Positions 23,463 to 31,580 of a DNA stretch of 47,922 bases are shown piece after piece. The translations under genes were made by a program, and so were the position numbers. Every line of letters begins with the position of its first letter. The stretch's first letter is position 1. Origin of the DNA: UBA5905 sp964609975 (GTDB lineage: Bacteria > Bacillota > Clostridia > Oscillospirales > Acutalibacteraceae); contig CAZSTR010000011.1 in assembly GCA_964609975.1 (NCBI GenBank), positions 1 through 47,922 of the forward strand, written 5' to 3'. Under the pieces are notes generated by a model that saw nothing but the letters and a program-made list of their open reading frames with translations, had not been told where the DNA came from and ran no database searches.

Positions 23463-25814
23463 TCAATCCCGATATTCCTCGATCACATAGGTCTCGTAGA
23501 TGTCGCCCTCTTTGATGTCGGTGAATTTTTCCAGTCCGATACCACATTCATAGCCCTGGGCGACCTCCTTCTGGTCATCCTTGAAGCGCTTGAGAGAGAT
23601 CATCTTGTCATCGCCGATGATGATCCCGTCTCGTACGATGCGCAGCAGGTCGTTGCGGCAAACCTTTCCGTCCACCACATAGCAGCCGGCCACCAGACCG
23701 ACGCCGGTGATGCGATAAACCTGGCGCACCTCGGCGCGGCCATGCAGAACCTCGCGGGTTTTGGGCGCGAGCATACCCTTCATGGCAGTTTCCACCTCTT
23801 CGATGGCGTCATAGATAACGCGGTACATCCGCATATCCACGCCCGCGTTTTCGGCGGCAACCTGCGCCAGCGGATCGGGGCGCACATTGAAGCCGACGAT
23901 GATGGCGTTGGAGGCGTCGGCCAGCATGACATCGTTCTCGGAAACGGCACCCACGGCGCCGTGAATCACCCGCACCCGCACCTCTTCGTTAGACAGCTTC
24001 TGGAGGGATTGGGTGACCGCCTCCACAGAGCCCTGCACATCGGCCTTGACGATGATGGACAGCTCCTTCATCTCGCCCTCATGCATCTGGTCAAAGAGAT
24101 TATCCAGCGTGACCTTCTTATACTGGCTGAACAGCTCCTCCTTCGCGGCGGTTTTGCGCTGCTCTACCAGCTCACGGGCCAGCCGCTCGTCGCTGACGGC
24201 GTTGAACACATCGCCGGAGGCGGGAACCTCGGCGAGACCCATGATTTCCACCGGCACAGACGGCCCGGCGGCATCCAGCTTCTTTCCGTTTTCGTCGGTC
24301 ATGGCGCGCACGCGGCCGACCGCCATACCGGCCACAAGAATATCGCCGCTATGCAGAGTGCCGTTTTGCACAAGCACGGTGGCGATGGGGCCGCGGCCCT
24401 TGTCCAGTCGCGCCTCGATGACCGTGCCCCTGGCGGCGCGGGCGGGGTTCGCTTTCAGCTCCTTCATCTCGGCCACCAGAAGCACGCTTTCCAGCAGGGT
24501 GTCCATGCCCATGCCGGTGTGAGCGGAAACGGGGACACAAATCACATCGCCGCCCCATTCCTCCGGCACAAGCTCATGCTCGGTGAGCTGCTGCATTACC
24601 CGGTCGGGGTTGGCCTCCGGCTTATCCATCTTGTTGATGGCCACGATGATGGAAACACCCGCCGCCTTGGCGTGGTGAATGGCTTCGATGGTTTGGGGCA
24701 TGATGCCGTCATCCGCGGCAACCACCAGAATCGCAATATCCGTGACTTGCGCGCCCCGCGCCCGCATAGAGGTGAAGGCGGCGTGGCCGGGGGTGTCCAG
24801 GAAGGTGATGTTCTGGCCGTTGACCTGGGTGCGATAGGCGCCGATATGCTGGGTGATGCCGCCCGCCTCGCCGGCGGTGACGCTGGTTTTCCGGATGGCG
24901 TCCAGAATGGAGGTCTTTCCGTGGTCCACATGGCCCATAACAACAACTACCGGATCCCGCGGCAGCAGGTTCTCGTCGGTGTCCTCGCTGTCGTCGATGA
25001 TTTGCTCCTCAATGGTGACGACGACCTCTCGCTCCACCTTCGTATGGAATTCCTCCGCCACCAGATAGGCGGTGTCGAAATCAATTTCCTCATTGACCGA
25101 GGCCATGACGCCCAACAGCATCAGTTTTTTGATAACCTCGCCGGCGGTGGCCTTCAGCCGCAGAGCCAGCTCGCCCACGGTGATGGTTTCGCCGACCTGG
25201 ATGGTGGCGTGCTTCTGCTTGCGCTCCTGCTGGATGCGCGCCAGCCGCTCGCTTTCGGTCTCCTTGCGGCGGGGCTTGCGGTATTGCTGCTTGGAGCGCT
25301 GGTTGATTTTCTGCTTTTTCACCGCGCCGCCGTCGCCCCGCACCCGGTTGGAGGTTTGGGCCATGACATCGAATTTTTCGTCATATTTGTTGGAGGCCAC
25401 CATCTGGGGCTTGCGGGTGTCCACGGTGCGGCGCTCCTGAGGTATCTTCGTCTGGGGAGCGGCCTTCGGCTTTTCGGCCTTCGGCGCGCCGCTTTTTTCG
25501 GGGGCCTTCTTTTCCGGTGCGGCCGCCTTCGCGGGGGCCTCGGCCTTGGCGGCGGGCGCCTGTTTTTCCGGCGCGGCCGGCTCTTTTTTCGGTTCTTCCT
25601 TCTTTTTCTCGTTCGCCGTGGCGAAATAAGCGGTCAAATCATCGGTATTGTGCTTTTGGGTCATACATTCGAAAATGATGTCCAGCTCATGCTCCTCCAG
25701 AGCGGTGGCGCTTTTTTTCGCCGGCTGCACATATTGACCGAGCAGCTCAATGATTTCCTTGGCGGGCACGCCGAAATCCTTGGCAACATCACTGACACGG
25801 TATTTAATCATCAT
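23463..25814 (-). CDS. infB: Translation initiation factor IF-2
   Basis: IF-2 is the GTPase that brings fMet-tRNA to the 30S subunit and promotes 50S joining. The 783 residues have an N-terminal IF2N domain (3-55) and a Lys/Ala/Pro/Glu-rich linker (about 68-125). A second IF2N domain (205-265) precedes the GTPase domain, with G1 GHVDHGKT at 294-301, then DTPGH and NKMD. Domains II-IV follow, ending in the fMet-tRNA-binding C2 region. The ATG overlaps the ylxQ stop (ATGA) with GGAGG ten bases before it; the following ATG is also possible. Confidence 0.98.
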   Translation of the reverse strand: MMIKYRVSDVAKDFGVPAKEIIELLGQYVQPAKKSATALEEHELDIIFECMTQKHNTDDLTAYFATANEKKKEEPKKEPAAPEKQAPAAKAEAPAKAAAPEKKAPEKSGAPKAEKPKAAPQTKIPQERRTVDTRKPQMVASNKYDEKFDVMAQTSNRVRGDGGAVKKQKINQRSKQQYRKPRRKETESERLARIQQERKQKHATIQVGETITVGELALRLKATAGEVIKKLMLLGVMASVNEEIDFDTAYLVAEEFHTKVEREVVVTIEEQIIDDSEDTDENLLPRDPVVVVMGHVDHGKTSILDAIRKTSVTAGEAGGITQHIGAYRTQVNGQNITFLDTPGHAAFTSMRARGAQVTDIAILVVAADDGIMPQTIEAIHHAKAAGVSIIVAINKMDKPEANPDRVMQQLTEHELVPEEWGGDVICVPVSAHTGMGMDTLLESVLLVAEMKELKANPARAARGTVIEARLDKGRGPIATVLVQNGTLHSGDILVAGMAVGRVRAMTDENGKKLDAAGPSVPVEIMGLAEVPASGDVFNAVSDERLARELVEQRKTAAKEELFSQYKKVTLDNLFDQMHEGEMKELSIIVKADVQGSVEAVTQSLQKLSNEEVRVRVIHGAVGAVSENDVMLADASNAIIVGFNVRPDPLAQVAAENAGVDMRMYRVIYDAIEEVETAMKGMLAPKTREVLHGRAEVRQVYRITGVGLVAGCYVVDGKVCRNDLLRIVRDGIIIGDDKMISLKRFKDDQKEVAQGYECGIGLEKFTDIKEGDIYETYVIEEYRD

Positions 25815-26158
25815 AGGGCAACATCCTCCTTTGTATCGGTGCCTTCATCGGGCGATGGACAGCATTTGAGCATAGCAGAAGCGAAGCCGCGGTCGTCGGT
25901 GGCCACCAGCGCCACTGGTTTTTTCAGCCCCAGTGTCGCCGCCAGCGTCAGCCGGTCGGCTGCGATTTTTCGAATGGGGCAGGGGAAGGCTTCGGCGGCG
26001 AAGCGCAGCTCCTTTTCCGTTTTCGGGGAGCAGTCCGCGGCTACAAGCACCAGCCGGGCCTTGTTGACGCAAACCAGCCCCTTCACGGCGTCGAAGCCGA
26101 TATGGATATGCCCGGCGCGGCGGGCAATTCCCAACAGGCCGAATAGCTTATTCTCCAT
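25811..26158 (-). CDS. ylxQ: L7Ae-family RNA-binding protein YlxQ
   Basis: A 115-residue protein of the L7Ae/L30e/Gadd45 family (YlxQ), which binds kink-turn-like RNA and associates with ribosomes. The family pattern is seen in LLGIARRAGHIHIGFDAV, the LVLVAADCSPKT strand-helix and the KKPVALVATDDRGFASAM end. The C-terminal about 15 residues are acidic and variable. It overlaps both neighbours (rnpM by 11 bases, infB by 4), so the four genes nusA-rnpM-ylxQ-infB are translationally coupled from rnpM on. Confidence 0.9.
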   Translation of the reverse strand: MENKLFGLLGIARRAGHIHIGFDAVKGLVCVNKARLVLVAADCSPKTEKELRFAAEAFPCPIRKIAADRLTLAATLGLKKPVALVATDDRGFASAMLKCCPSPDEGTDTKEDVAL

Positions 26159-26420
26159 CGGCCATCAGCTCCTTTTCCATGCGGTCATAGATTTCGGCCG
26201 GGATGGCGCAGCTGAAGGAGCGCTCCAGCCGCCGCGCCTTGCGCGCCGCCTGCAGGCAGGAAAGCTGTGGACAAACATAGGCGCCTCGCCCGGCCTTCCG
26301 GCCCGTTTGATCCAGGCTGATTTCCCCTTCGGGACTGCGCACCACGCGAATGAGTTCTTTTTTCGGCTTCATCTCGCCGCAACCGCTGCATTTTCGCAAC
26401 GGGATTTTTTTCTCTCGCAC
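26148..26420 (-). CDS. rnpM: YlxR/RnpM RNA-binding protein
   Basis: A 90-residue YlxR-family protein. In Bacillus it binds the RNase P RNA and modulates its activity (RnpM). The hallmark is RKCSGCGEMKPKKELIRVVR with a CxxC pair, followed by GRKAGRGAYVC, which is the GRGAY RNA-binding motif. The start is GTG at 26420, ten bases after GGAGG. It is located 30 bases after nusA, in the standard position. Confidence 0.94.
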   Translation of the reverse strand: MREKKIPLRKCSGCGEMKPKKELIRVVRSPEGEISLDQTGRKAGRGAYVCPQLSCLQAARKARRLERSFSCAIPAEIYDRMEKELMADGE

Positions 26421-26450
26421 TCTGTTGCTTCCTCCGCTGTGTTTTTCGGT

Positions 26451-27563
26451 TTATTCGGTCTCGGCGGAAGGCTCTTCGGTCTCGGCGGGAGCCTCCTCCT
26501 CATCCTCGCCATAGAAGCCGCTCTCCGGCCGGATGTCGATTTTCCATCCGGTGAGCTTCACCGCCAAACGGGCGTTCTGTCCCTTGTTGCCGATGGCGAG
26601 GGACAGCTGGGAATCGGGCACGGTCACCCGGCAGGCCTTCGCGCCCTCGGCGTCCATCTCCACCTTCAGAACCTTGGCGGGAGCCAAAGCGGCGGCGATG
26701 AAGGTGGCCGGGTCCTCGCTGTATTCCACCACATCAATTTTTTCTCCGCCCAGCTCCTCGACGATGTTGGCGACGCGGGTACCCCGCTGGCCGATGCAGG
26801 CGCCGACGGCGTCCACATTTTCGTCATGAGACAGCACCGCAAGCTTCGTGCGGGAGCCGGCCTCGCGGGCGACGGATTTGATTTCCACGATGCCATCGAA
26901 GATTTCCGGCACCTCGTTTTCGAACAGGCGGGTGACCAGCCCCGGATGGGTGCGGGAAACCAGCGCCCGCAGACCCTTTTCGGTTTCCTTCACATCGACC
27001 ACATATACCTTGATATGGGCGCCCTCATGGATGTCATCGGTTTCCATCTGCTCGTTTTTCGGCAGAACGGTTTCGCCCTTTCCGACCTGGACGGTGGCGG
27101 CGCCGCTGCGGGGATCCACCCGCACGATCTGAACGGTGACCAACTCCTGGGTGCGGCGCTGGAACTCCAGCACCTGCTGGTTTTTCTCCGCCTCTCGAAT
27201 TCCTTGGCGGATGACATGCTTCGCCGATTGAGCGGCGATGCGGCCGAAATCCTTCGTGTCCAGCTTGATTTCGATTTCTTTTCCGACAACGGCGCGCTTG
27301 TTATAGCGCTGCGCCTGTTCGAGGGTCATCTCCAGGTCGGGATCCTCCACGGTTTCCACAACGGCCTTGCGAATGGAAACGGAGAAGTCGTTTTTCTCGG
27401 TGTCCATGATGACGGAAATGTTTTCCTTCCCGCCATAGTCCTTTTTCACTGCTACAACGATGGCGGCCTGGATTTTTTCGATGAGATATTCGGGGTCGAT
27501 GCCCTTTTCCTTTGCCAGCCCCTTCAGTGCTTCGAAAAATTCCACGATGTCTTTGTTTGTCAT
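26451..27563 (-). CDS. nusA: Transcription termination/antitermination factor NusA
   Basis: NusA binds RNA polymerase and nascent RNA, affecting pausing, intrinsic termination and rRNA antitermination. The 370 residues show an N-terminal polymerase-binding domain and an S1 domain (about 135-200). Two KH domains follow, with GACIGQRGTRVANIVEELGGEKIDVV in the first and SLAIGKNGQN-like SLAIGNKGQNARLA in the second. An acidic Glu-rich tail of about 20 residues ends the protein. The ATG at 27563 has GGAGG nine bases upstream; the upstream in-frame start at 27590 overlaps rimP and lacks a Shine-Dalgarno sequence. Confidence 0.97.
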   Translation of the reverse strand: MTNKDIVEFFEALKGLAKEKGIDPEYLIEKIQAAIVVAVKKDYGGKENISVIMDTEKNDFSVSIRKAVVETVEDPDLEMTLEQAQRYNKRAVVGKEIEIKLDTKDFGRIAAQSAKHVIRQGIREAEKNQQVLEFQRRTQELVTVQIVRVDPRSGAATVQVGKGETVLPKNEQMETDDIHEGAHIKVYVVDVKETEKGLRALVSRTHPGLVTRLFENEVPEIFDGIVEIKSVAREAGSRTKLAVLSHDENVDAVGACIGQRGTRVANIVEELGGEKIDVVEYSEDPATFIAAALAPAKVLKVEMDAEGAKACRVTVPDSQLSLAIGNKGQNARLAVKLTGWKIDIRPESGFYGEDEEEAPAETEEPSAETE

Positions 27564-27586
27564 TGTTCTTTTCCTCCAAAAGATAG

Positions 27587-28105
27587 TCAATCGTCAGATT
27601 CGGTTTCGCCGTTTTCCTCGAACTGGTCGATGGCGTGAACGGCGGCGATGTCTTTTTTTGTGAAGCTGCGTTTTTCGCCCTCCTCGGTGGTGACGGTGAC
27701 GGTTCCGTCCTCGGCGACCGTCTCCAGAAGCCCAGCGATTTCCCGCTGGCCGTCCTCGTCCGGCCGGTAGAGCTTGACATTTACCGGCCAACCCTCATAA
27801 TAGGAAAAATGCTCCGGTCTGGTCAGCTCCCGATCGGCGCCCGGAGAAGTGACCTCCAGACAATAGGACTGGGGGATGGGGTCCGCCTCGTCCAGCAACG
27901 GGCTAAGCTTGCGGGAAACCGCCACACAGTCGTTGATGGAAACGGGGGAATCCTCCCGGTCGATGACGATGCGCAAAATCCAGGAAGCGCCCTCCTTCAC
28001 GAAGCGCACATCCCACAGGAGCAAATCGGTTTCGTCGATGATGGGCTGCACCAGCGCCGTCACCCTTTGCACCACGCCGCCGGGGGCGGCCGAAGCTTTT
28101 GCCAT
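27587..28105 (-). CDS. rimP: Ribosome maturation factor RimP
   Basis: RimP binds the 30S subunit and aids pseudoknot/S12 assembly. The 172 residues comprise an alpha/beta N-terminal domain, with WDVRFVKEGASWILRIVID and INDCVAVSRKLSPLLD, and YCLEVTSPGADRELTR, the strongest signature. A C-terminal Sm-like barrel follows. It is slightly longer than usual owing to an acidic tail (EENGETESDD). The ATG at 28105 follows GCAGGAATCG. First gene of the long minus-strand operon running to 17445. Confidence 0.95.
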   Translation of the reverse strand: MAKASAAPGGVVQRVTALVQPIIDETDLLLWDVRFVKEGASWILRIVIDREDSPVSINDCVAVSRKLSPLLDEADPIPQSYCLEVTSPGADRELTRPEHFSYYEGWPVNVKLYRPDEDGQREIAGLLETVAEDGTVTVTTEEGEKRSFTKKDIAAVHAIDQFEENGETESDD

Positions 28106-28123
28106 GAACGATTCCTGCCTTTC

Positions 28124-28177
28124 TGCGGCTTTTGCCGCACACAACGACAAAGGAGCGGGTTGCCCCACTCCTTTGTC
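28124..28177 (-). promoter_or_regulatory. Two-hairpin leader of the rimP operon
   Basis: In the rimP 5' leader a 14-bp stem (GACAAAGGAGTGGG / CCCGCTCCTTTGTC, one G-U) is capped by a GCAA tetraloop of GNRA type (28146-28177). It is followed by a 6-bp stem with an AAAA loop (28124-28139) that ends five bases before the GCAGGA ribosome-binding site. Neither has a U-tract. The large stem contains AAAGGAG, a Shine-Dalgarno-like sequence held in helix. A regulatory role is inferred. Confidence 0.5.
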
Positions 28178-28197
28178 ATTGCATAATCACTGTCCTC

Positions 28198-28226
28198 AGT
28201 ATACCACCCCTTTCTGGAAAAAGCAA
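28198..28226 (-). promoter_or_regulatory. Promoter of the rimP-nusA-infB operon
   Basis: On the minus strand TTGCTT (28226-28221), a 17-base spacer and TATACT (28203-28198). Transcription would start near 28191 and include the two-hairpin leader. Confidence 0.7.
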
Positions 28227-28261
28227 GCCTTTTTTCAAGAAAACTTCCCGGAAAGGGGCGG
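28204..28261. repeat. 14-bp inverted repeat embedded in the rimP promoter
   Basis: CCACCCCTTTCTGG (28204-28217) is repeated in inverse orientation as CCGGAAAGGGGCGG (28248-28261), matching at 12 of 14 positions. One arm fills the space between the -35 and -10 boxes; the other lies 22 bases upstream of the -35. The arm centres are 44 bp apart, close to four helical turns. Both arms are upstream of the transcription start, so the element would act as DNA, for example as a two-site operator. Confidence 0.45.
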
Positions 28262-28338
28262 ATTTTGAGAAAGCGCCAAAAAACAGACGTGGATATGCCC
28301 GCTTTTGCATAGAATTTGCTGAAAGTGGGCGATGGGCG

Positions 28339-28367
28339 TTGATTTTTCGCGGGTTTTGTAGTATAGT
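28339..28367 (+). promoter_or_regulatory. Sigma-A-type promoter of azlCD
   Basis: TTGATT (28339-28344), a 17-base spacer and TATAGT (28362-28367). A start near 28374 excludes the ATG at 28381 as a practical start codon and supports 28426. Confidence 0.65.
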
Positions 28368-28425
28368 TTTAGCACGATAAATGGTAAAAGAGGTTCACGC
28401 ACAGACAGGGAAAGGGGCGAAAATC

Positions 28426-29124
28426 ATGCGTTCTCCTTTTTTGAAGGGAATGGCCCATGGCGTGCCGATCATGCTGGGGTATCTTTCGGTGTCCTTCGGC
28501 TTCGGCATTGCGGCGGTGCGGCTTGGGATTTCTCCGGCGGCGGCGGTGGCGATTTCGGCCTTCAATCTGACCTCCGCCGGTCAGGCGGCAGGCATCGAAA
28601 TCATTGCGGCGGCGGGAACGCTGCTGGAAATGGCGCTGACCCAGCTGGTGATCAACATCCGCTATGCTCTTATGGGGATTTCTTTGTCCCAGCGGCTGGA
28701 CGACTCCTTCACGACGCCCCGCCGCTTGTTGGTGTCCTTTGGCATCACGGATGAAATCTATGCGGTGGCGGTTTCCCGGCCGGAGCCGGTGACGGCGCGG
28801 TATATGTACGGACTGATTTTGACGCCGTTTCTCGGCTGGACGGTGGGCACGGCTTTGGGTGCGCTGGCCGGCAGTTTCCTGCCGGCGTCGGTGACCGATG
28901 CCATGGGAATTGTGCTGTATGGGATGTTCATGGCGATTTTCGTGCCGGCGGCGCAAAAGGATCGGCGGGTGCTGTGTGTGGTGGTGCTGGCGGCGGCCTT
29001 CAGCGCTGTGTTTCGCTATCTTTTGCCGATGGTTTCCGGCGGCTTCGCGGTGATTCTCAGCGCGCTGGTGGCGGCAGTAGCCGGGGCGATTCTGTTTCCT
29101 TTGGGAGAGGAGGAGGCGTCATGA
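28426..29124 (+). CDS. azlC: Branched-chain amino acid exporter, large subunit (AzlC)
   Basis: AzlC is the large subunit of the AzlCD/LIV-E family exporter (ygaZ-like), which in characterised cases exports branched-chain or analogous amino acids. The 232 residues are highly hydrophobic with six to eight membrane helices. Family motifs are GVPIMLGYLSVSFGFGI near the N-terminus, the FNLTSAGQAAG helix, NIRYALMGISLSQ and the FGITDEIYAVA segment. The ATG at 28426 follows AAAGGGG with good spacing. The stop overlaps the azlD start (ATGA). Confidence 0.93.
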   Translation: MRSPFLKGMAHGVPIMLGYLSVSFGFGIAAVRLGISPAAAVAISAFNLTSAGQAAGIEIIAAAGTLLEMALTQLVINIRYALMGISLSQRLDDSFTTPRRLLVSFGITDEIYAVAVSRPEPVTARYMYGLILTPFLGWTVGTALGALAGSFLPASVTDAMGIVLYGMFMAIFVPAAQKDRRVLCVVVLAAAFSAVFRYLLPMVSGGFAVILSALVAAVAGAILFPLGEEEAS

Positions 29125-29420
29125 GCCTGTTTTTGTATGTTTTGGTAATGGCCGGCATGACCTATTTGGTGCGGGCGGTTCCTTTCACCGTCATGCGGCG
29201 GCAAATTCGCTCCCGATTTTTGCGCAGTTTGTTTTATTATCTGCCCTATGCGGTGTTGGCGGCGATGACTTTGCCGGCGATATTCTATTCCACCGGGAAT
29301 ATGACAACGGCGGCCATCGGCACGGTAGTGGCGTTGGTGCTGGCCTATTTCCGCTGTCCGCTGATTGTGGTGGCGATGGCCGCCGCCGCGGGGGCGTGGC
29401 TCTCCGGGTTGTTTTTTTGA
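29121..29420 (+). CDS. azlD: Branched-chain amino acid exporter, small subunit (AzlD)
   Basis: A 99-residue hydrophobic protein of the AzlD/YgaH family, the small partner of AzlC. Four membrane segments are visible; MTYLVRAVPFTVMRR and FYYLPYAVLAAMTLPAIFY match the family. Start at the ATG overlapping the azlC stop, behind GAGGAGGAGG. The open frame upstream of this ATG is the azlC gene in another frame. Two-gene operon closed by a strong terminator. Confidence 0.92.
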   Translation: MSLFLYVLVMAGMTYLVRAVPFTVMRRQIRSRFLRSLFYYLPYAVLAAMTLPAIFYSTGNMTTAAIGTVVALVLAYFRCPLIVVAMAAAAGAWLSGLFF

Positions 29421-29434
29421 AAAATTGAAAAAGG

Positions 29435-29465
29435 AAAAAAGCCTCGGCTCAGCCGAGGCTTTTTT
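29435..29465. terminator. Bidirectional terminator between azlD and tspO
   Basis: A GCCTCGG / CCGAGGC stem (extendable to 9 bp) is flanked by six A residues on the left and six T residues on the right, giving a U-tract on both strands. It serves the convergent genes azlD (+) and tspO (-). Confidence 0.92.
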
Positions 29466-29467
29466 GT

Positions 29468-29938
29468 TCAGTTGAGCAGATAGATACCGAAATTTAGATA
29501 ACCGGCGAGGGTGACCCAGGCCAGATAGGGCAGAATAAGCCGTCCGGCGGCCGGGCGGATGGCGGCGAAGCGTAGGGCGGTGACCAAAACCAGCGCCCAT
29601 AACAGCAGAAGCCACAAAAATGCGAAAAGATAGGCCTTCGCGCTGAAGAAAATCGGCGACCAGAAGAAATTCACAATCAGCTGAAGCCCATAGGCGAACA
29701 GCGCCCTTTGGCGGGCGGGATGGGAGGCGCGGTCGCTCCAAATCAGATAAGCGGCGAAGCCCATGAGCAGATACAGCACCGACCAGGCCACCGGGAACAG
29801 CCATTCCGGCGGCGACAGAGGCGGCTTGCGAAGGACGGAAGGATTCTGCATCCCGCCGCCGGAAAGCAGGGCGGACAGCCCGCCCGCTCCCAACGGAATG
29901 AACAGGGAAATCAGCAACGGCTTCCATCGAATTTTCAT
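29468..29938 (-). CDS. TspO/MBR-family membrane protein
   Basis: A 156-residue, five-helix membrane protein of the TspO/peripheral benzodiazepine receptor family, known to bind porphyrins and related tetrapyrroles and to affect stress responses. Family marks are KPPLSPPEWLFPVAWSVLY (the P-P-W-x-F-P/W motif), GLQLIVNFFWSPIFF and the final WVTLAGYLNFGIYLLN. The ATG follows AGGAGG. The gene is monocistronic. A TATACT about 30 bases before the Shine-Dalgarno sequence may be its -10 box, but no convincing -35 is visible. Confidence 0.93.
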   Translation of the reverse strand: MKIRWKPLLISLFIPLGAGGLSALLSGGGMQNPSVLRKPPLSPPEWLFPVAWSVLYLLMGFAAYLIWSDRASHPARQRALFAYGLQLIVNFFWSPIFFSAKAYLFAFLWLLLLWALVLVTALRFAAIRPAAGRLILPYLAWVTLAGYLNFGIYLLN

Positions 29939-30022
29939 AGGCGTTTCCTCCTGCGCAGATTTTTAGTTCCGAAATAGTATATGTCGAAGCCGGGCGGCCT
30001 ATGAGCCGTTGCGGCGCGGTTG

Positions 30023-30051
30023 TCATAAAACCGCTCCCTCCTTCATAGCAT
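30023..30051 (+). promoter_or_regulatory. Candidate sigma-E promoter of spoIVA
   Basis: TCATAAA (30023-30029), a 14-base spacer and CATAGCAT (30044-30051) resemble the sporulation sigma-E pattern (ATA-type -35, 14-15 bases, CATACAxT). spoIVA is sigma-E-controlled in Bacillus. The -10 match is partial. There is no sigma-A-type alternative in this stretch. Confidence 0.4.
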
Positions 30052-30081
30052 ATACAAACGAAAAGGAGCGGAGGCGCAGAG

Positions 30082-31563
30082 ATGGAGACGACAAGCAGTG
30101 TTTTTCGGGATATGGCGGCGCGCACCAACGGCGAGGTGTATCTGGGCATCGTTGGTCCGGTGCGCACCGGAAAATCTACCTTTATCAAGCGGTTCATGGA
30201 TACACTGGTGATTCCCCACATGGAGGACGGGGAGCGCCGGGAGCGGGCAACGGATGAGCTTCCCCAATCCGCCGCCGGGCGTACCATTATGACCACAGAG
30301 CCGAAGTTCATCCCAGAGCAGGCGGCGCGGGTGACACTGGATGGGGTGGCCGATTTGCGAGTACGGCTGATCGATTGTGTGGGGTATATTGTGCCCTCCT
30401 CTTTAGGGTATATCGAGGAGGAACAGCCCCGCATGGTGAAAACGCCCTGGTATGAAGAGGAGATTCCTTTTAATATGGCGGCGGAGGAGGGCACGCGCCG
30501 GGTCATCACAGACCATTCGACGGTGGGGCTGGTAATCACCACCGACGGAAGCTTCACCGACATCCCGCGGGAGGAATATCGCCAGGCGGAGGAGCGGGTG
30601 ATACGAGAGCTGCAGGAGCTGAACAAGCCCTTTGCAGTGTTGTTGAACACCCAAGCGCCGGAGAGAGGGGAGGCGCGCGCCCTTTGCGAGGAGATGAGCG
30701 CCCTTTATGGTGTCCCGGTGGTTCCGGTGAATTGCCAGAGGATGGATGAAACGGAGATTTTCCGCACGCTGGAGGCGCTGCTGTCGCAGTTTCCCGTGCG
30801 GGAGGTGGGGCTTTGTCTGCCCCGGTGGCTGATGGAGCTGAAGTGGGAGCATCCGGTGCGTGCCGGCGTAATGGAAACGGTGCGCCGCGCCGCTGGCGAG
30901 GTGCAACGGGTGAGCGAGCTGTCTGCGTTGACCGACGAGCTGGCGGATTGTCCCTTTGTGGAAACGGCGACGCTGGAGAGGGTGGATTTGGGGCTTGGCT
31001 GTGCGCAGGTGACGGTGCAGGTTTGCCCGGAGCTGTTTTATCGGGTGCTGGAGGAGGTCACCGGGCTGGAAATCGCGGATGAAGGCGCGCTGATGCGCTG
31101 TATGCTGGAAATGTCCGCCACCGCCCAAAAATATCGGAAGCTGGAAAGTGCCATGGAGCAGGTGGAGGCCACCGGCTATGGAATTGTGATGCCGGAGATG
31201 GAGGAAATGACGCTGGAGGAGCCGGAAATCATTCGCCAAAGCGGTCGCTACGGTGTGCGTTTGCGGGCGGCTGCGCCGTCCATTCACATGATGCGCGCGG
31301 AAATTACCACCGAGGTTTGCCCGATTGTGGGAAGCGAGCGGCAAAGCGAGGATTTGGTGAATTATCTGCTGGGACAGTTCGCAGAAAATCCTTCGAAGAT
31401 CTGGGAGTCCAATATTTTTGGGACCTCTCTGTATGGTCTTGTGAATGAAGGCTTGCACAATAAGCTTTTGCATATGCCGGAGGATGCCCGCCAGAAGCTG
31501 AAGGAAACGGTGGAGCGCATCATCAACGAGGGCTGTAACGGCCTGATTTGCATCATTGTATAA
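30082..31563 (+). CDS. spoIVA: Stage IV sporulation protein A, coat basement ATPase
   Basis: SpoIVA is a cytoskeletal ATPase that polymerises on the outer forespore membrane and anchors the spore coat; it is one of the most reliable markers of endospore formers. The 493 residues have the Walker A motif GPVRTGKST (25-33) near an N-terminus that reads FRDMAARTNGEVYLGIVG. IDCVGYIVPSSLGY and TDHSTVGLVITTDGS follow, and the long C-terminal domain ends in NEGCNGLICIIV, typical of the family. GGAGG lies seven bases before the ATG. Confidence 0.98.
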   Translation: METTSSVFRDMAARTNGEVYLGIVGPVRTGKSTFIKRFMDTLVIPHMEDGERRERATDELPQSAAGRTIMTTEPKFIPEQAARVTLDGVADLRVRLIDCVGYIVPSSLGYIEEEQPRMVKTPWYEEEIPFNMAAEEGTRRVITDHSTVGLVITTDGSFTDIPREEYRQAEERVIRELQELNKPFAVLLNTQAPERGEARALCEEMSALYGVPVVPVNCQRMDETEIFRTLEALLSQFPVREVGLCLPRWLMELKWEHPVRAGVMETVRRAAGEVQRVSELSALTDELADCPFVETATLERVDLGLGCAQVTVQVCPELFYRVLEEVTGLEIADEGALMRCMLEMSATAQKYRKLESAMEQVEATGYGIVMPEMEEMTLEEPEIIRQSGRYGVRLRAAAPSIHMMRAEITTEVCPIVGSERQSEDLVNYLLGQFAENPSKIWESNIFGTSLYGLVNEGLHNKLLHMPEDARQKLKETVERIINEGCNGLICIIV

Positions 31564-31580
31564 GAAAAGGGGGCGATGGG

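Noticed and set aside
23742..27638. Open frame of 1298 codons on the plus strand, opposite infB, ylxQ, rnpM and nusA
   Set aside because: It runs across four well-recognised minus-strand genes and their junctions. Its product is His/Gly/Leu-rich low-complexity sequence typical of the antisense of GC-rich codons, and it has no family resemblance.
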